Assembly (NCBI RefSeq): GCF_010111755.1
Contig: NC_088954.1
Location: 62,001 to 126,000, forward strand
Length of the DNA stretch: 64,000 nt
Direction of reading: 5' to 3'
DNA from: Nakaseomyces glabratus
Taxonomy: Eukaryota; Ascomycota; Saccharomycetes; Saccharomycetales; Saccharomycetaceae
The translations under genes and the position numbers were made by a program. This document shows, piece by piece, positions 20,700 through 28,676 of this stretch (the stretch's first letter is position 1; the number at the start of each line of letters is the position of its first letter). The notes below the pieces were generated by a model. The model searched no databases. It had not been told where the DNA came from and saw nothing but the letters and a program-made list of their open reading frames with translations.

Positions 20700-23600
20700 T
20701 TATGTTAAATCTGCCAAAGTTTTCATTGCGTTTTTTGTTTTATCTGTCCTTTGTTTTTCAAGAAATATTCTTCGACAAGACAAATGCATCAATTTGTCAT
20801 GTTCTCTATCTTTATACCATGTCAGTTTTTCATTGGAATTGTTAACAAGTTTTCTTTTACAAAGACTGCACAACATTGCCTCGGATACAGTGGTATACTT
20901 TGATTTCTCCTCGTTTAATATACTGGTTGTTTTGATAATGTTTGTCTTTACTAGGTCCTTTTCGATGAAAGAATCTTCTACATGAAAAGTGCTCATCTTC
21001 ATTATTTGAGATAATAGGAATGTCAATTTTGAGAGAGGAATAGAAGTTGGAATTTTCTGCAAAAGTTGCAATGGGTCCATTTTGAGGAAATTATCTTCTA
21101 AAAATGATTGTAAATGCATTTCGCTATAATCACCGCTTTGCAGTATTTTTTCGAACAGAGTCAGAAAACATTCAGAACCGATTTGATCATTCACCTCATA
21201 AACACTGTTACAATATGAGATAGTCTTTTGAAGGTCATGTAATTGATCAAATAAAATGTTTAAAGAGTCAACATGACGATTTAGATGAAATAAAAAGAAG
21301 GTTTGTAGAAACATAACAAACTTCTTATCGGATTGTGGCAAGCCTGGAAGCCTCTCCTGAAGAGTTTCTAGGCATTTAGCTGGATAATCATCTTTTATTA
21401 GTTTGATTAGTGATGCTAATTTTGATTTGGCGTCTTGATTTGATAAATTCTCAACATATCTAGATATTAGTTCAACTTCAATAAATTCTTGCCTAGCATC
21501 ATAGACACCGATAATATATTCCAGATATTGCAAAGACAATGTACTGTCGGACCTTTTTATAAAATTGTATACGCGTTGGTACTCATAGCTTCTGGAATTC
21601 ATTGTTTCCGTCATGAAAATTGGTGTTATAATTTGAACTTTTGATTTTGGAAATTTTCGCAACAGCCAATCAGTATAGGAAAAAACCACCTCAAGATCAT
21701 CATTGGATAGCTTTTGTAAATATTGTATTACTAGAACGGTTATTGCTTGTTCTTTGGCTTGGTATCCATCACTCTTGGTACTATCATCAATAAGCTCAGT
21801 AATCAAATTTAAAGCAAACTCATGTTTTCCTCTTTGAAAGTAAAAATCTACCAGCTCTTGGGTTAGTCCAGCTATTTTTAAATCATTGACTACAATTTCA
21901 TAATTGCAATCATTTGGAATTCTTAAAAATGGCGCCAACAGTGCGGGTTTGTAGTTTAGATATACTTTGAATAGCACAGTATCTATCAATGATAATAGAG
22001 ATTTGGCACTAGTATCCTCATGGTCATCTATTAAGAAGAAATTAATATCTACCAGTAAAGTTTGTGTAAATGAGGTATACTGAAGTAGCTCATTTGGTTG
22101 CGATACGAGTCGACGAATGTATCTCCTCACGTCTATAAGATAAGAAATCAGGTTTGGGGCAATTAGCTCATATTGTATTCCAGTATCATCCCCTTTGGAT
22201 AATGTCGAAAAATCATGGTACTCTCCGGTTAGAGCACCTACCAGCTTTGCAATTGATTTGGGTAAACTTCGAGAAATTACTAATTGCGGAGGAGCCCAAA
22301 AATTACTCAAGCTTCCGAAGATCTCAGATATTATTATTTCTGGTAAATGTGGATCCATATAAGTCAAATTATTGTTGTTATTAATCCTGTTAAAGATTGA
22401 AAAAAACTTGTCCAACAGTTGTAAATTAAATAAAACGGTTACATCTCGAAGTCTTGAGACAAGTAACCTTGTTTGTTCATCTTCATCATTATTGTTGCAA
22501 AACTGTGGTAAAGATGTCGACTCCACAAGTTTTGTGTAAATAAGGACCTCTTTCCACAGTTTCTCGAAAGATGAATGATCCTTAACAGAGGTGGTTAAGG
22601 ACATTTCATCCGAATTGCTATCATCTTCAAGGTCTCGAAGTTTTAACTTAAAAGACTTGAAACAATCATTTCTTGTATGAATAAGTAAAAATTGGCCGTT
22701 AATTTGTTTGAAGTCTTTTATTCCTTCCTGAACATCAATTTGTAAGAAGGGAACACCGTACTCACAGTCTGTTATTAATAGATAAGTATCATAAATCTGT
22801 ATCAAGGAATCAATACTACTCAGATAGTGTACATCTCTCACTCCATTGTGCCACCTGAAATTTTCTGACGTTTTATTAATTAATAAGAAGGGCTCGTTGC
22901 TTTCGGAGGTTTTCAATTGTACAATAGAGTGATTTTTCATGTCCATTATTGTGATACCACCACTTTTCCCCGCAGAATAAAGAACTTTATCAAGATAGTC
23001 ATTTTGCAAATTGGCACGTTGTATACCCTTGAATTTCGACCAGATGTTACTTCTTGACTTCTTTTCAGAAACTGAAGTGCCTGAGAATATTGAAGATTGC
23101 ATATCAATTGAGTAATCAGATGCATCATCGAAATGAAGTGACTGTCTTTCCAGTTCAGTTAGTGCGGTAATAATATTGTCAGGTGTCCTTTTTTTAACCA
23201 TTTTTGTGATTTTATTCATAACTGGCTTCGCCGTTTTGTAGTTCCATAAATAGGTGGCTTTATTCGTTGTGACAACCAAATCATCTTTGATAGTACTGAC
23301 ATCGCAAATTATCTCTGTCTTGTCGAGGTTTAGAGGAACTTCGTAAACGTTTTGGAAGCTTCTCTTTCTCCATTCAAATAATCTTAAAACTCTTGGAGTA
23401 TGGGTGGTATATACTAGAATGGTGCTATCAGATTTACTCAGTTCAGATTCATTGGTATCTAGCGATTTTGTTCGGTCGTCGACAATCCAACATCTAGATA
23501 TTCCCCTTCTCTCCGAAATTTTGTCATATTCATGTAAATTGGAGCTATTTAATAATTGTAATGACTTGTCAGACCTCACAAAAATAGTTCCAATAGCGTG

Positions 23601-23813
23601 TGCATAAATTAGCTCTTTACAAGAGCCTGTGTTATCCTTTGCCTTAAGTAATCCAGGATAAGTTTGATAAAGTTTAATAGTATCAGCGCTTCTTGAGAAT
23701 ACTTCCACATCGCCATTCTTTTTTACTACTAATAGTTTTTGGGATTCATATATCGGGAGATAGTCAGCAATATCACTACTTTGATGGGTATATATTAGCT
23801 CGGCTGTTAGCAT
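20700..23813 (-). CDS. VAM6: HOPS tethering subunit Vam6/Vps39
   Basis: Vam6/Vps39 is the Ypt7-binding subunit of the HOPS complex, which tethers membranes for vacuole fusion, and also functions in vacuole-mitochondrion contact. I place the start at the ATG at 23813 (MLTAELIYTHQSSD), giving 1037 residues (S. cerevisiae 1049); the six codons upstream begin with TTG, not ATG. The N-terminal third looks like a citron-homology beta-propeller, the middle is helical solenoid, and the C-terminus carries a CSLCKRKL...HLSC cysteine/histidine cluster typical of the family's Vps39 domain 2. It converges on PRS1 with a 280-bp gap, and a Cbf1-type E-box lies upstream. Order and strand match YDL077C. Confidence 0.88.
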   Translation of the reverse strand: MLTAELIYTHQSSDIADYLPIYESQKLLVVKKNGDVEVFSRSADTIKLYQTYPGLLKAKDNTGSCKELIYAHAIGTIFVRSDKSLQLLNSSNLHEYDKISERRGISRCWIVDDRTKSLDTNESELSKSDSTILVYTTHTPRVLRLFEWRKRSFQNVYEVPLNLDKTEIICDVSTIKDDLVVTTNKATYLWNYKTAKPVMNKITKMVKKRTPDNIITALTELERQSLHFDDASDYSIDMQSSIFSGTSVSEKKSRSNIWSKFKGIQRANLQNDYLDKVLYSAGKSGGITIMDMKNHSIVQLKTSESNEPFLLINKTSENFRWHNGVRDVHYLSSIDSLIQIYDTYLLITDCEYGVPFLQIDVQEGIKDFKQINGQFLLIHTRNDCFKSFKLKLRDLEDDSNSDEMSLTTSVKDHSSFEKLWKEVLIYTKLVESTSLPQFCNNNDEDEQTRLLVSRLRDVTVLFNLQLLDKFFSIFNRINNNNNLTYMDPHLPEIIISEIFGSLSNFWAPPQLVISRSLPKSIAKLVGALTGEYHDFSTLSKGDDTGIQYELIAPNLISYLIDVRRYIRRLVSQPNELLQYTSFTQTLLVDINFFLIDDHEDTSAKSLLSLIDTVLFKVYLNYKPALLAPFLRIPNDCNYEIVVNDLKIAGLTQELVDFYFQRGKHEFALNLITELIDDSTKSDGYQAKEQAITVLVIQYLQKLSNDDLEVVFSYTDWLLRKFPKSKVQIITPIFMTETMNSRSYEYQRVYNFIKRSDSTLSLQYLEYIIGVYDARQEFIEVELISRYVENLSNQDAKSKLASLIKLIKDDYPAKCLETLQERLPGLPQSDKKFVMFLQTFFLFHLNRHVDSLNILFDQLHDLQKTISYCNSVYEVNDQIGSECFLTLFEKILQSGDYSEMHLQSFLEDNFLKMDPLQLLQKIPTSIPLSKLTFLLSQIMKMSTFHVEDSFIEKDLVKTNIIKTTSILNEEKSKYTTVSEAMLCSLCKRKLVNNSNEKLTWYKDREHDKLMHLSCRRIFLEKQRTDKTKNAMKTLADLT

Positions 23814-24493
23814 CCCTGCATTTAATTCCAAGCCGTGATGTAGTTGCGGATAATGGGTGTGGGATGTTTAAAAACTAAATTTTTTGCAAATAATGAGAGA
23901 TAAAATAAGGTACACTTGCTGCAACTTGCTGCTTGATAAAAGATCAAATATCTGCTATTATTTTGGTGAGATCAATACTCAATTGTTGCGATTTCCTCAA
24001 TGTTATTGATTAAAAGTATAATCTTTATATGACAATGGAATAGTGAGGAAGAATAGAGCCTAATGCGGGATGCTAAATGTTATAAGTATCGAACCTAACG
24101 TTATCGGTATTGTTTCTGTATGCTTTAACGTCCAATTGAATCGAGAGATGCGCAACTATACTGAGTCAGGAAGGTATTATGGTAGAATCCCTAAGCAATT
24201 AGGCTGACACCTAATTTGTTTTTGTTCTGGGGTAACGTGAAAATCACGTGACATTTAGATATCGAATGAATGTATATAATACTTAGCAAGTCAGAGTTAA
24301 CATATTCAGTAAAGGTTTTGATGTGGGTGAGAATAGGTTGGTTCTAAGCAGTATATCTGAGGTCATCATAGTCGTTATAGTATTACTATTATTGCTCATA
24401 TTGATTTTATGTAAAAATATATTAATGTTTCTGCCTCAGTTGTTTTCAGAATTTAAAAAAACAAAAACGAAGTAGCATAAAATCGATGGAGTA
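23814..24493. promoter_or_regulatory. VAM6 upstream region
   Basis: 680 bp between two reverse-strand genes, containing the VAM6 promoter and the RXT3 3' end. It carries a perfect TCACGTGA palindrome. I considered a centromere because this resembles CDEI, but no AT-rich CDEII or CDEIII follows. Confidence 0.55.
24244..24251. promoter_or_regulatory. Cbf1-type E-box TCACGTGA
   Basis: Perfect 8-bp palindrome, 431 bp upstream of the VAM6 ATG. It matches the Cbf1 (also Tye7/Pho4-family) consensus RTCACRTGA. Confidence 0.55.
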
Positions 24494-25510
24494 TTACCAT
24501 TCGACTGCATTGGCAGTTCTTGGTTTTATTACAATTTTGTGAATACCGTAGCTCAAACCGTCGTGTGCCATAGTTTCAATTGGGTAGATATTTTCTTCGA
24601 GACTGACGTGCATACTCATACGCAAATGTACTGTATACGCATCTACTTTCAACGGAGTGGTCAATTTACCCCAGTGTCGGGAGGTTATCCCATATCTTTT
24701 AACAGAGAAGTACTGTTGTAATCTCGGAAGTAGCAATATGTCCACATCAAGATCGAATGGCTTTAGGCCGTGCTCATCCTTGGGTATCTCTCCGACAACG
24801 TTATCTTTGTTGGTTTGATTTACTGGTGTGCGTCTCAATGGGGCTGGTGTGCTTGGCTTGTGACTTGCTTTACCTTTGAAATGTGTTGGTGTTAATGGAG
24901 GTGGGTCAAGACACGTGAACCCGCAGTGTCTCAACGCTAGAATTGGATCGGTATCATCCGTGTATACGTCGCACCCCCATATTTCGTTATTAAATGTACG
25001 CGGGCACTCTCCTGAGTCGTTGAAGCTCTTCATAAGGTCTTCATACTTGATTGATATGGTAATTATGGAGTTTGCGCTCTCTTCTGGAAATTCGGGCAGA
25101 AACGGTACGGGTAGCACGCGTCTCTCTAAATCATACGGAAACGGTACAGTAGTTCTATCCTTTCTATCCACCACGTTAACAGCGTTAAGCACACCCTCTT
25201 TCGCATAATTGTATTGTAAAGTACCAAGATACCGCGGCGCCTCAGTCGGTATTACCGTGTTCGACACGACCTGTAACACTTCCTCGACCTTCTTAGAATG
25301 CCTCTTGGACGGCCTATCCTCATCTGTCTTCCTCTTCTTGCTGCTCTTCACTTTCTTCTCTTTCTTCTTCTCCTTATCTTTATCTTTATCTTTATCCTTA
25401 TCCTTGTCCTTGTCCTTCACATCGGCCTTAGCACTCTTGTTTGAGTCCAGCAGCGTCTCTTGCAAACTGTATATCTGCGACTGAGTGGCCCTATACGCAT
25501 CATCCGTCAT
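24494..25510 (-). CDS. RXT3: Rpd3L histone deacetylase complex subunit Rxt3
   Basis: Rxt3 is a structural subunit of the large Rpd3 deacetylase complex. The start is the ATG at 25510, because the preceding codon is GTG and an in-frame stop lies a short way upstream; this gives 338 residues (S. cerevisiae 294). A Lys-rich repeat tract (residues about 32-60, alternating K and D) is followed by the conserved Rxt3 domain: TVPFPYDLERRVLPVPFLPEFPEE is spread across residues 120-145, then EIWGCDVYTDDTDPILALRHCGF, and later FDLDVDILLLPRLQQYFSVKRYGITSRHWG. The KD tract is encoded by a microsatellite, so its length probably varies between strains. Position matches YDL076C. Confidence 0.88.
   Translation of the reverse strand: MTDDAYRATQSQIYSLQETLLDSNKSAKADVKDKDKDKDKDKDKDKEKKKEKKVKSSKKRKTDEDRPSKRHSKKVEEVLQVVSNTVIPTEAPRYLGTLQYNYAKEGVLNAVNVVDRKDRTTVPFPYDLERRVLPVPFLPEFPEESANSIITISIKYEDLMKSFNDSGECPRTFNNEIWGCDVYTDDTDPILALRHCGFTCLDPPPLTPTHFKGKASHKPSTPAPLRRTPVNQTNKDNVVGEIPKDEHGLKPFDLDVDILLLPRLQQYFSVKRYGITSRHWGKLTTPLKVDAYTVHLRMSMHVSLEENIYPIETMAHDGLSYGIHKIVIKPRTANAVEW
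25371..25417. repeat. Microsatellite encoding the Lys-Asp tract of RXT3
   Basis: Imperfect 6-bp repeats (TCCTTA, TCTTTA and TCCTTG forms on the + strand) encode alternating Asp and Lys on the reverse strand. The synonymous variation inside the array suggests it is not a recent expansion of a single unit. Confidence 0.85.
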
Positions 25511-25786
25511 CACCCAATTGCTGTCTTGGACTATCTCGGCAGTATAATCCTCCTCCTCAAGAGCTAGTTATACTCTTTATAGTAATGAACTCAATCACAA
25601 GGCATCCCCTTACGGGCGACGCACCGGCAGTCCTGCGAAACCCTTTGATGCGAGAGTCAGAGAACCTTCTTTACCCGGCAACAGCACTGGCAAATCGCTA
25701 ACGCAGGGGACTCCGGCGATTAGGCCTTCACGCGTCCTGGGCCTCCTTCCCTTCTGCCAATACATTTGAAAAGCAGTACAGCTGGT

Positions 25787-25797
25787 ACACCCAGACA
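25787..25797 (+). promoter_or_regulatory. Rap1-type site 1 of RPL31
   Basis: ACACCCAGACA, close to the Rap1 consensus ACACCCRYACA, differing at one or two positions. It is one of two identical 11-mers 20 bp apart; tandem Rap1 sites at about two helical turns are typical of ribosomal-protein genes. Confidence 0.6.
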
Positions 25798-25806
25798 CAT
25801 TCATAA

Positions 25807-25817
25807 ACACCCAGACA
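25807..25817 (+). promoter_or_regulatory. Rap1-type site 2 of RPL31
   Basis: Second identical ACACCCAGACA, 20 bp after the first and immediately ahead of the T-rich element, 535 bp upstream of the RPL31 ATG. Confidence 0.6.
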
Positions 25818-26026
25818 ATAACAGTCACAACTTTTTTTTCTGAAATTTTTCTCGTTTCGTTTTTTCTGAAACTTTTTTATTTTTCAAAACTGAAAAATTG
25901 TTTGGATCCTGCGAATTGCTGGAAAAAATGCTCTTGTTGGTGTGCCTGAGTCCCTGGCTCTGGGGCTGGTGTCTTGGAAGATGGGAACTTAGCCTGGGGG
26001 CTGGGAGGGAAGTTAGGCAGCTGGAA

Positions 26027-26058
26027 GGGGATCTCAAAGGGGATCTCAAAGGGGATCT
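26027..26058 (+). repeat. 12-bp tandem repeat, 2.7 copies
   Basis: GGGGATCTCAAA repeated perfectly twice and then in part, inside the G-rich segment upstream of RPL31. Confidence 0.9.
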
Positions 26059-26060
26059 GG

Positions 26061-26084
26061 AAGCCTGCAAGCCTGCAAGCCTGG
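26061..26084 (+). repeat. 8-bp tandem repeat, three copies
   Basis: AAGCCTGC, AAGCCTGC, AAGCCTGG, directly after the 12-bp array and in the same G-rich promoter segment. Confidence 0.9.
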
Positions 26085-26351
26085 AAGTCTGGAAGGGCAA
26101 GACGCACTGGGCTAGGATGGCAGGGACAGGCTTTCCCTTGGGACTGGCTCTTGGTGGGTGGGGAGCGAGGGAAGGAGCCCGAGGGAATCCTTGTGGGATT
26201 CACTGTATGGGAATAACCTACCTGTAACGAACTTGTAACTTACAATTTATTTGAGATGGCGGTTAAGTGCGATGGGTATAAGTGAGTCTGTTTGTGCTTG
26301 TGTTTCTAAATCATAGGACACAGTAGTCGATCGACAAAGAGGATATCAAAG

Positions 26352-27487
26352 ATGGCCGGTTTGAAGGACGTTGTTACTCGTGAATACACCATCAACATGC
26401 ACAAGAGGGTATGTTAAGAAATCCATTTAGAACTTATAATATAGACCCAACTATATGAGGCTTTATTTTTTGAAACCATGCTTATTGAACTGAATTATAA
26501 AAGGTGAATTGCTGTGAGAAAACCAAATAACTATCCAAAATAGATAATAGGTCAAACAACAGTGAAGTGGTTGTCAATGTGCACATTCCACAATCTAAAT
26601 ACAGCACTACCAATAGATTAAAAGAATATGCACACACACAATAGATTAATTGAAACCACTTATAATATTTGAGTCCGATTGTGAGAAGAAATATTTTTTT
26701 ATTATGTGCCATAAGTTGGCACTTCACCTTACATGTAATGTGGAATCAACATCATTCAAAGCAGTTTACAAAAAAATAAATGAAAAGTCTTGGGAATTAC
26801 AAATATGAATTATTTTTACTAACAATCATTTTATTCTTTATTTCATGGAAATTCGTGGATTTATTATGGTTTTTGTTATTGCATCTGTTGTATGAACAAA
26901 CTTTCACATTAAATGCTGTGTTTATAAAACTGTTATCAACTGGAAATCGTATTATGTGGCTGTAATGATTGCAGTGCTCAAAACTGTTATTTTGTTATTT
27001 AGATTTCCGATACGGAATATAACACTGTTGTGTGGTCATTTTATTAGAGCATCCCCAGTTATGCCACCGATACTGTTTTTGTAAATTTGAATTGGAAGGA
27101 TTAGCCAGCTATTAATGGAACAAGTTTGGATCATAGCAGATGTGATTCTACTATCTTAGATCACACTTGTTAAACATAAACAAGAATATCTTTTATTAAC
27201 AGTTGCATGGTGTTTCTTTCAAGAAGAGAGCCCCAAAGGCCGTCAAGGAAATCAAGAAGTTCGCTAAGTTGCACATGGGTACTGAAGATGTCCGTTTGGC
27301 TCCAGAATTGAACCAAGAAATCTGGAAGAGAGGTGTCAAGGGTGTTGCTTTCAGATTGAGATTGAGAATCTCCAGAAAGAGAAACGAAGAAGAAAACGCC
27401 AAGAACCCATTGTTCTCTTACGTTGAACCAGTTTTCGTCGCCTCCGCCAAGGGTCTACAAACCACCGTTGTCGAAGAAGATGCTTAA
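26352..27487 (+). CDS. RPL31: 60S ribosomal protein L31 (eL31), two exons
   Basis: Component of the large ribosomal subunit near the tunnel exit. Exon 1 is 26352-26408 (19 codons, MAGLKDVVTREYTINMHKR) and exon 2 is 27203-27487 (LHGVSFKKRAPKAVKE... to VVEEDA). Splicing gives 113 residues, the same length as S. cerevisiae Rpl31, with the intron after the same Lys-Arg codons. The 5' splice site is GTATGT (26409) and the 3' site is AACAG|T (ending 27202). Codon use is strongly biased, as in ribosomal-protein genes. S. cerevisiae has two copies (YDL075W, YLR406C). The RXT3/BRE1 neighbours match the first, while nearby SFP1 matches the second, so this is the undifferentiated ancestral locus. Confidence 0.97.
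26409..27202 (+). other. RPL31 intron, 794 bp
   Basis: Bounded by GTATGT and a TTATTAACAG acceptor. The only perfect TACTAAC branch-point sequence I found is at 26817-26823, 380 nt before the acceptor, with several YAG trinucleotides in between. Weaker branch-like sequences nearer the acceptor include TACTATC around 27149. A 6-bp stem with a 5-nt loop (GTGCCA/TGGCAC, 26706-26722) lies inside. The intron appears longer than the roughly 0.4-kb S. cerevisiae RPL31A intron. Confidence 0.85.
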
Positions 27488-28676
27488 ATTAATCTTTAAG
27501 ATAATACATAACATTTCTTATTTTTAATTTTTAAAGTAATAGCCTATAAAAATATCATTATTCGGTTTCAACAAGTTCCATAACTATGTATAAATAAAAT
27601 TACCATTGGCATTTAGAAAGGTGGCATAGCTGAAGTAGTTGGCGTTTTAGGTATGATAGCCAGGTGTCGTATGCAGTTCTACTTATTCAATTCTAAAACT
27701 ACCAGATCTTCAGCATGAGACTACAATTCGATTAGGCATAAGAGTTACATTATAAATTCAACGAGCAAGACATATCTACTATGATAAATATATGCAAGTT
27801 TAACATACGTGCTTTAACTCAGTGTAACTATGACTATTGTAACGTTGGCCACTCATTACATTAAGAAGCTCCCAGATTCTCTAAGAAACAGAACGTTTCT
27901 CTCCCATGAGGGCAAATGAGAGATTCGGATCTTGCAATCCAAAGGATGGCTTCAAAAGACAACTTGCGGTCGCCTTCTGTTCTCAATAGGCCAACAAAGG
28001 TTTAAAAATTATCATCATCTGTTAAAGGCACAATTTCTTGATATAGTTTCGACTGATATAATATAAGCCAATATAATTTAACTTAACTGGCACATTACTT
28101 CTGAATCTTTACGACTGTTCTAAACCATTCATTGGTTCAAAACAGCAGGATATACTTATCCAGAAAGCTTCCAGCAGTCATTTACTCGGATTGTCAGTCT
28201 AATATTCGGATTTAAATAGATAATATTAAGTGCAAACTAAGCATTTGTTAGAGCGCCTTTGGAAGTTGCATTTATGTCTGCAAACAAAAGTTTGAGAAGT
28301 TGTAATCGAGCTTTTATATAGATTGAAATTTTTCAGAAATCGATGAGCCTAGCGTCGTAATGTAAGATACGAGATTGATGTATCGTATTGGTTTAGGGCT
28401 TATGTTGAATATGATTTTAATAAAGTTTGATCTATCGATTTGTATTGATATAAATCCATATTTATGCTAAATAAACGTTAGTTTTTATTTACTGGCTTGG
28501 GGGGACAAAGAAGATTTGAATCGCGTCAGGTGAACTTTTCCGGATTCTAGGTATATGTCCATGCGGGATGGTCTTTCAGAAAGGGTTAAATAACATGTTC
28601 AATAATAATCATTTAAATAGTTCATGATAATTTTTTGGTCCCGAAATAATATTTTATGCTTAGTCATGAATGAACT
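27488..28676. other. Unusually long convergent RPL31-BRE1 spacer, possible ncRNA locus
   Basis: 1.19 kb between two 3' ends, where a few hundred bases would be normal. Near its right side are a Tbf1-type site (28393-28400) and a reverse-strand TATATAAA (28313-28320). Further left are a symmetric hairpin (28115-28145) and a 7-bp inverted pair GTTGGCC/GGCCAAC (27844-27850 and 27989-27995) enclosing about 140 nt of less AT-rich sequence. No ORF of note and no tRNA. A reverse-strand non-coding RNA is possible but unproven. Confidence 0.4.
28393..28400. promoter_or_regulatory. Tbf1-type site TTAGGGCT
   Basis: Matches TTAGGGYT, the reverse complement of the Tbf1 consensus ARCCCTAA. Tbf1 sites mark many snoRNA promoters in S. 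cerevisiae. Here it sits in a region that should need no promoter. Confidence 0.4.

Larger units (their letters stand above)
25511..26351. promoter_or_regulatory. RXT3-RPL31 divergent promoter
   Basis: 840 bp between divergent genes. Two Rap1-type sites (25787-25797, 25807-25817) are followed by a T-rich stretch (25828-25890), the usual layout of yeast ribosomal-protein promoters. Between this and the RPL31 start lies a G-rich, AT-poor segment (about 25905-26215) with two short tandem repeats. Overlapping ORFs here on both strands encode low-complexity sequence and are not credible genes. Confidence 0.7.

Noticed and set aside
24244..24251. CDEI-like TCACGTGA suggesting a centromere
   Set aside because: No 80-bp AT-only CDEII and no CDEIII-like sequence follows; a Cbf1 promoter site explains it.
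25787..25817. ACACCCAGACA repeats as a telomeric remnant or telomerase RNA template
   Set aside because: Two copies 20 bp apart before a T-rich tract and a ribosomal-protein gene are better explained as Rap1 sites.
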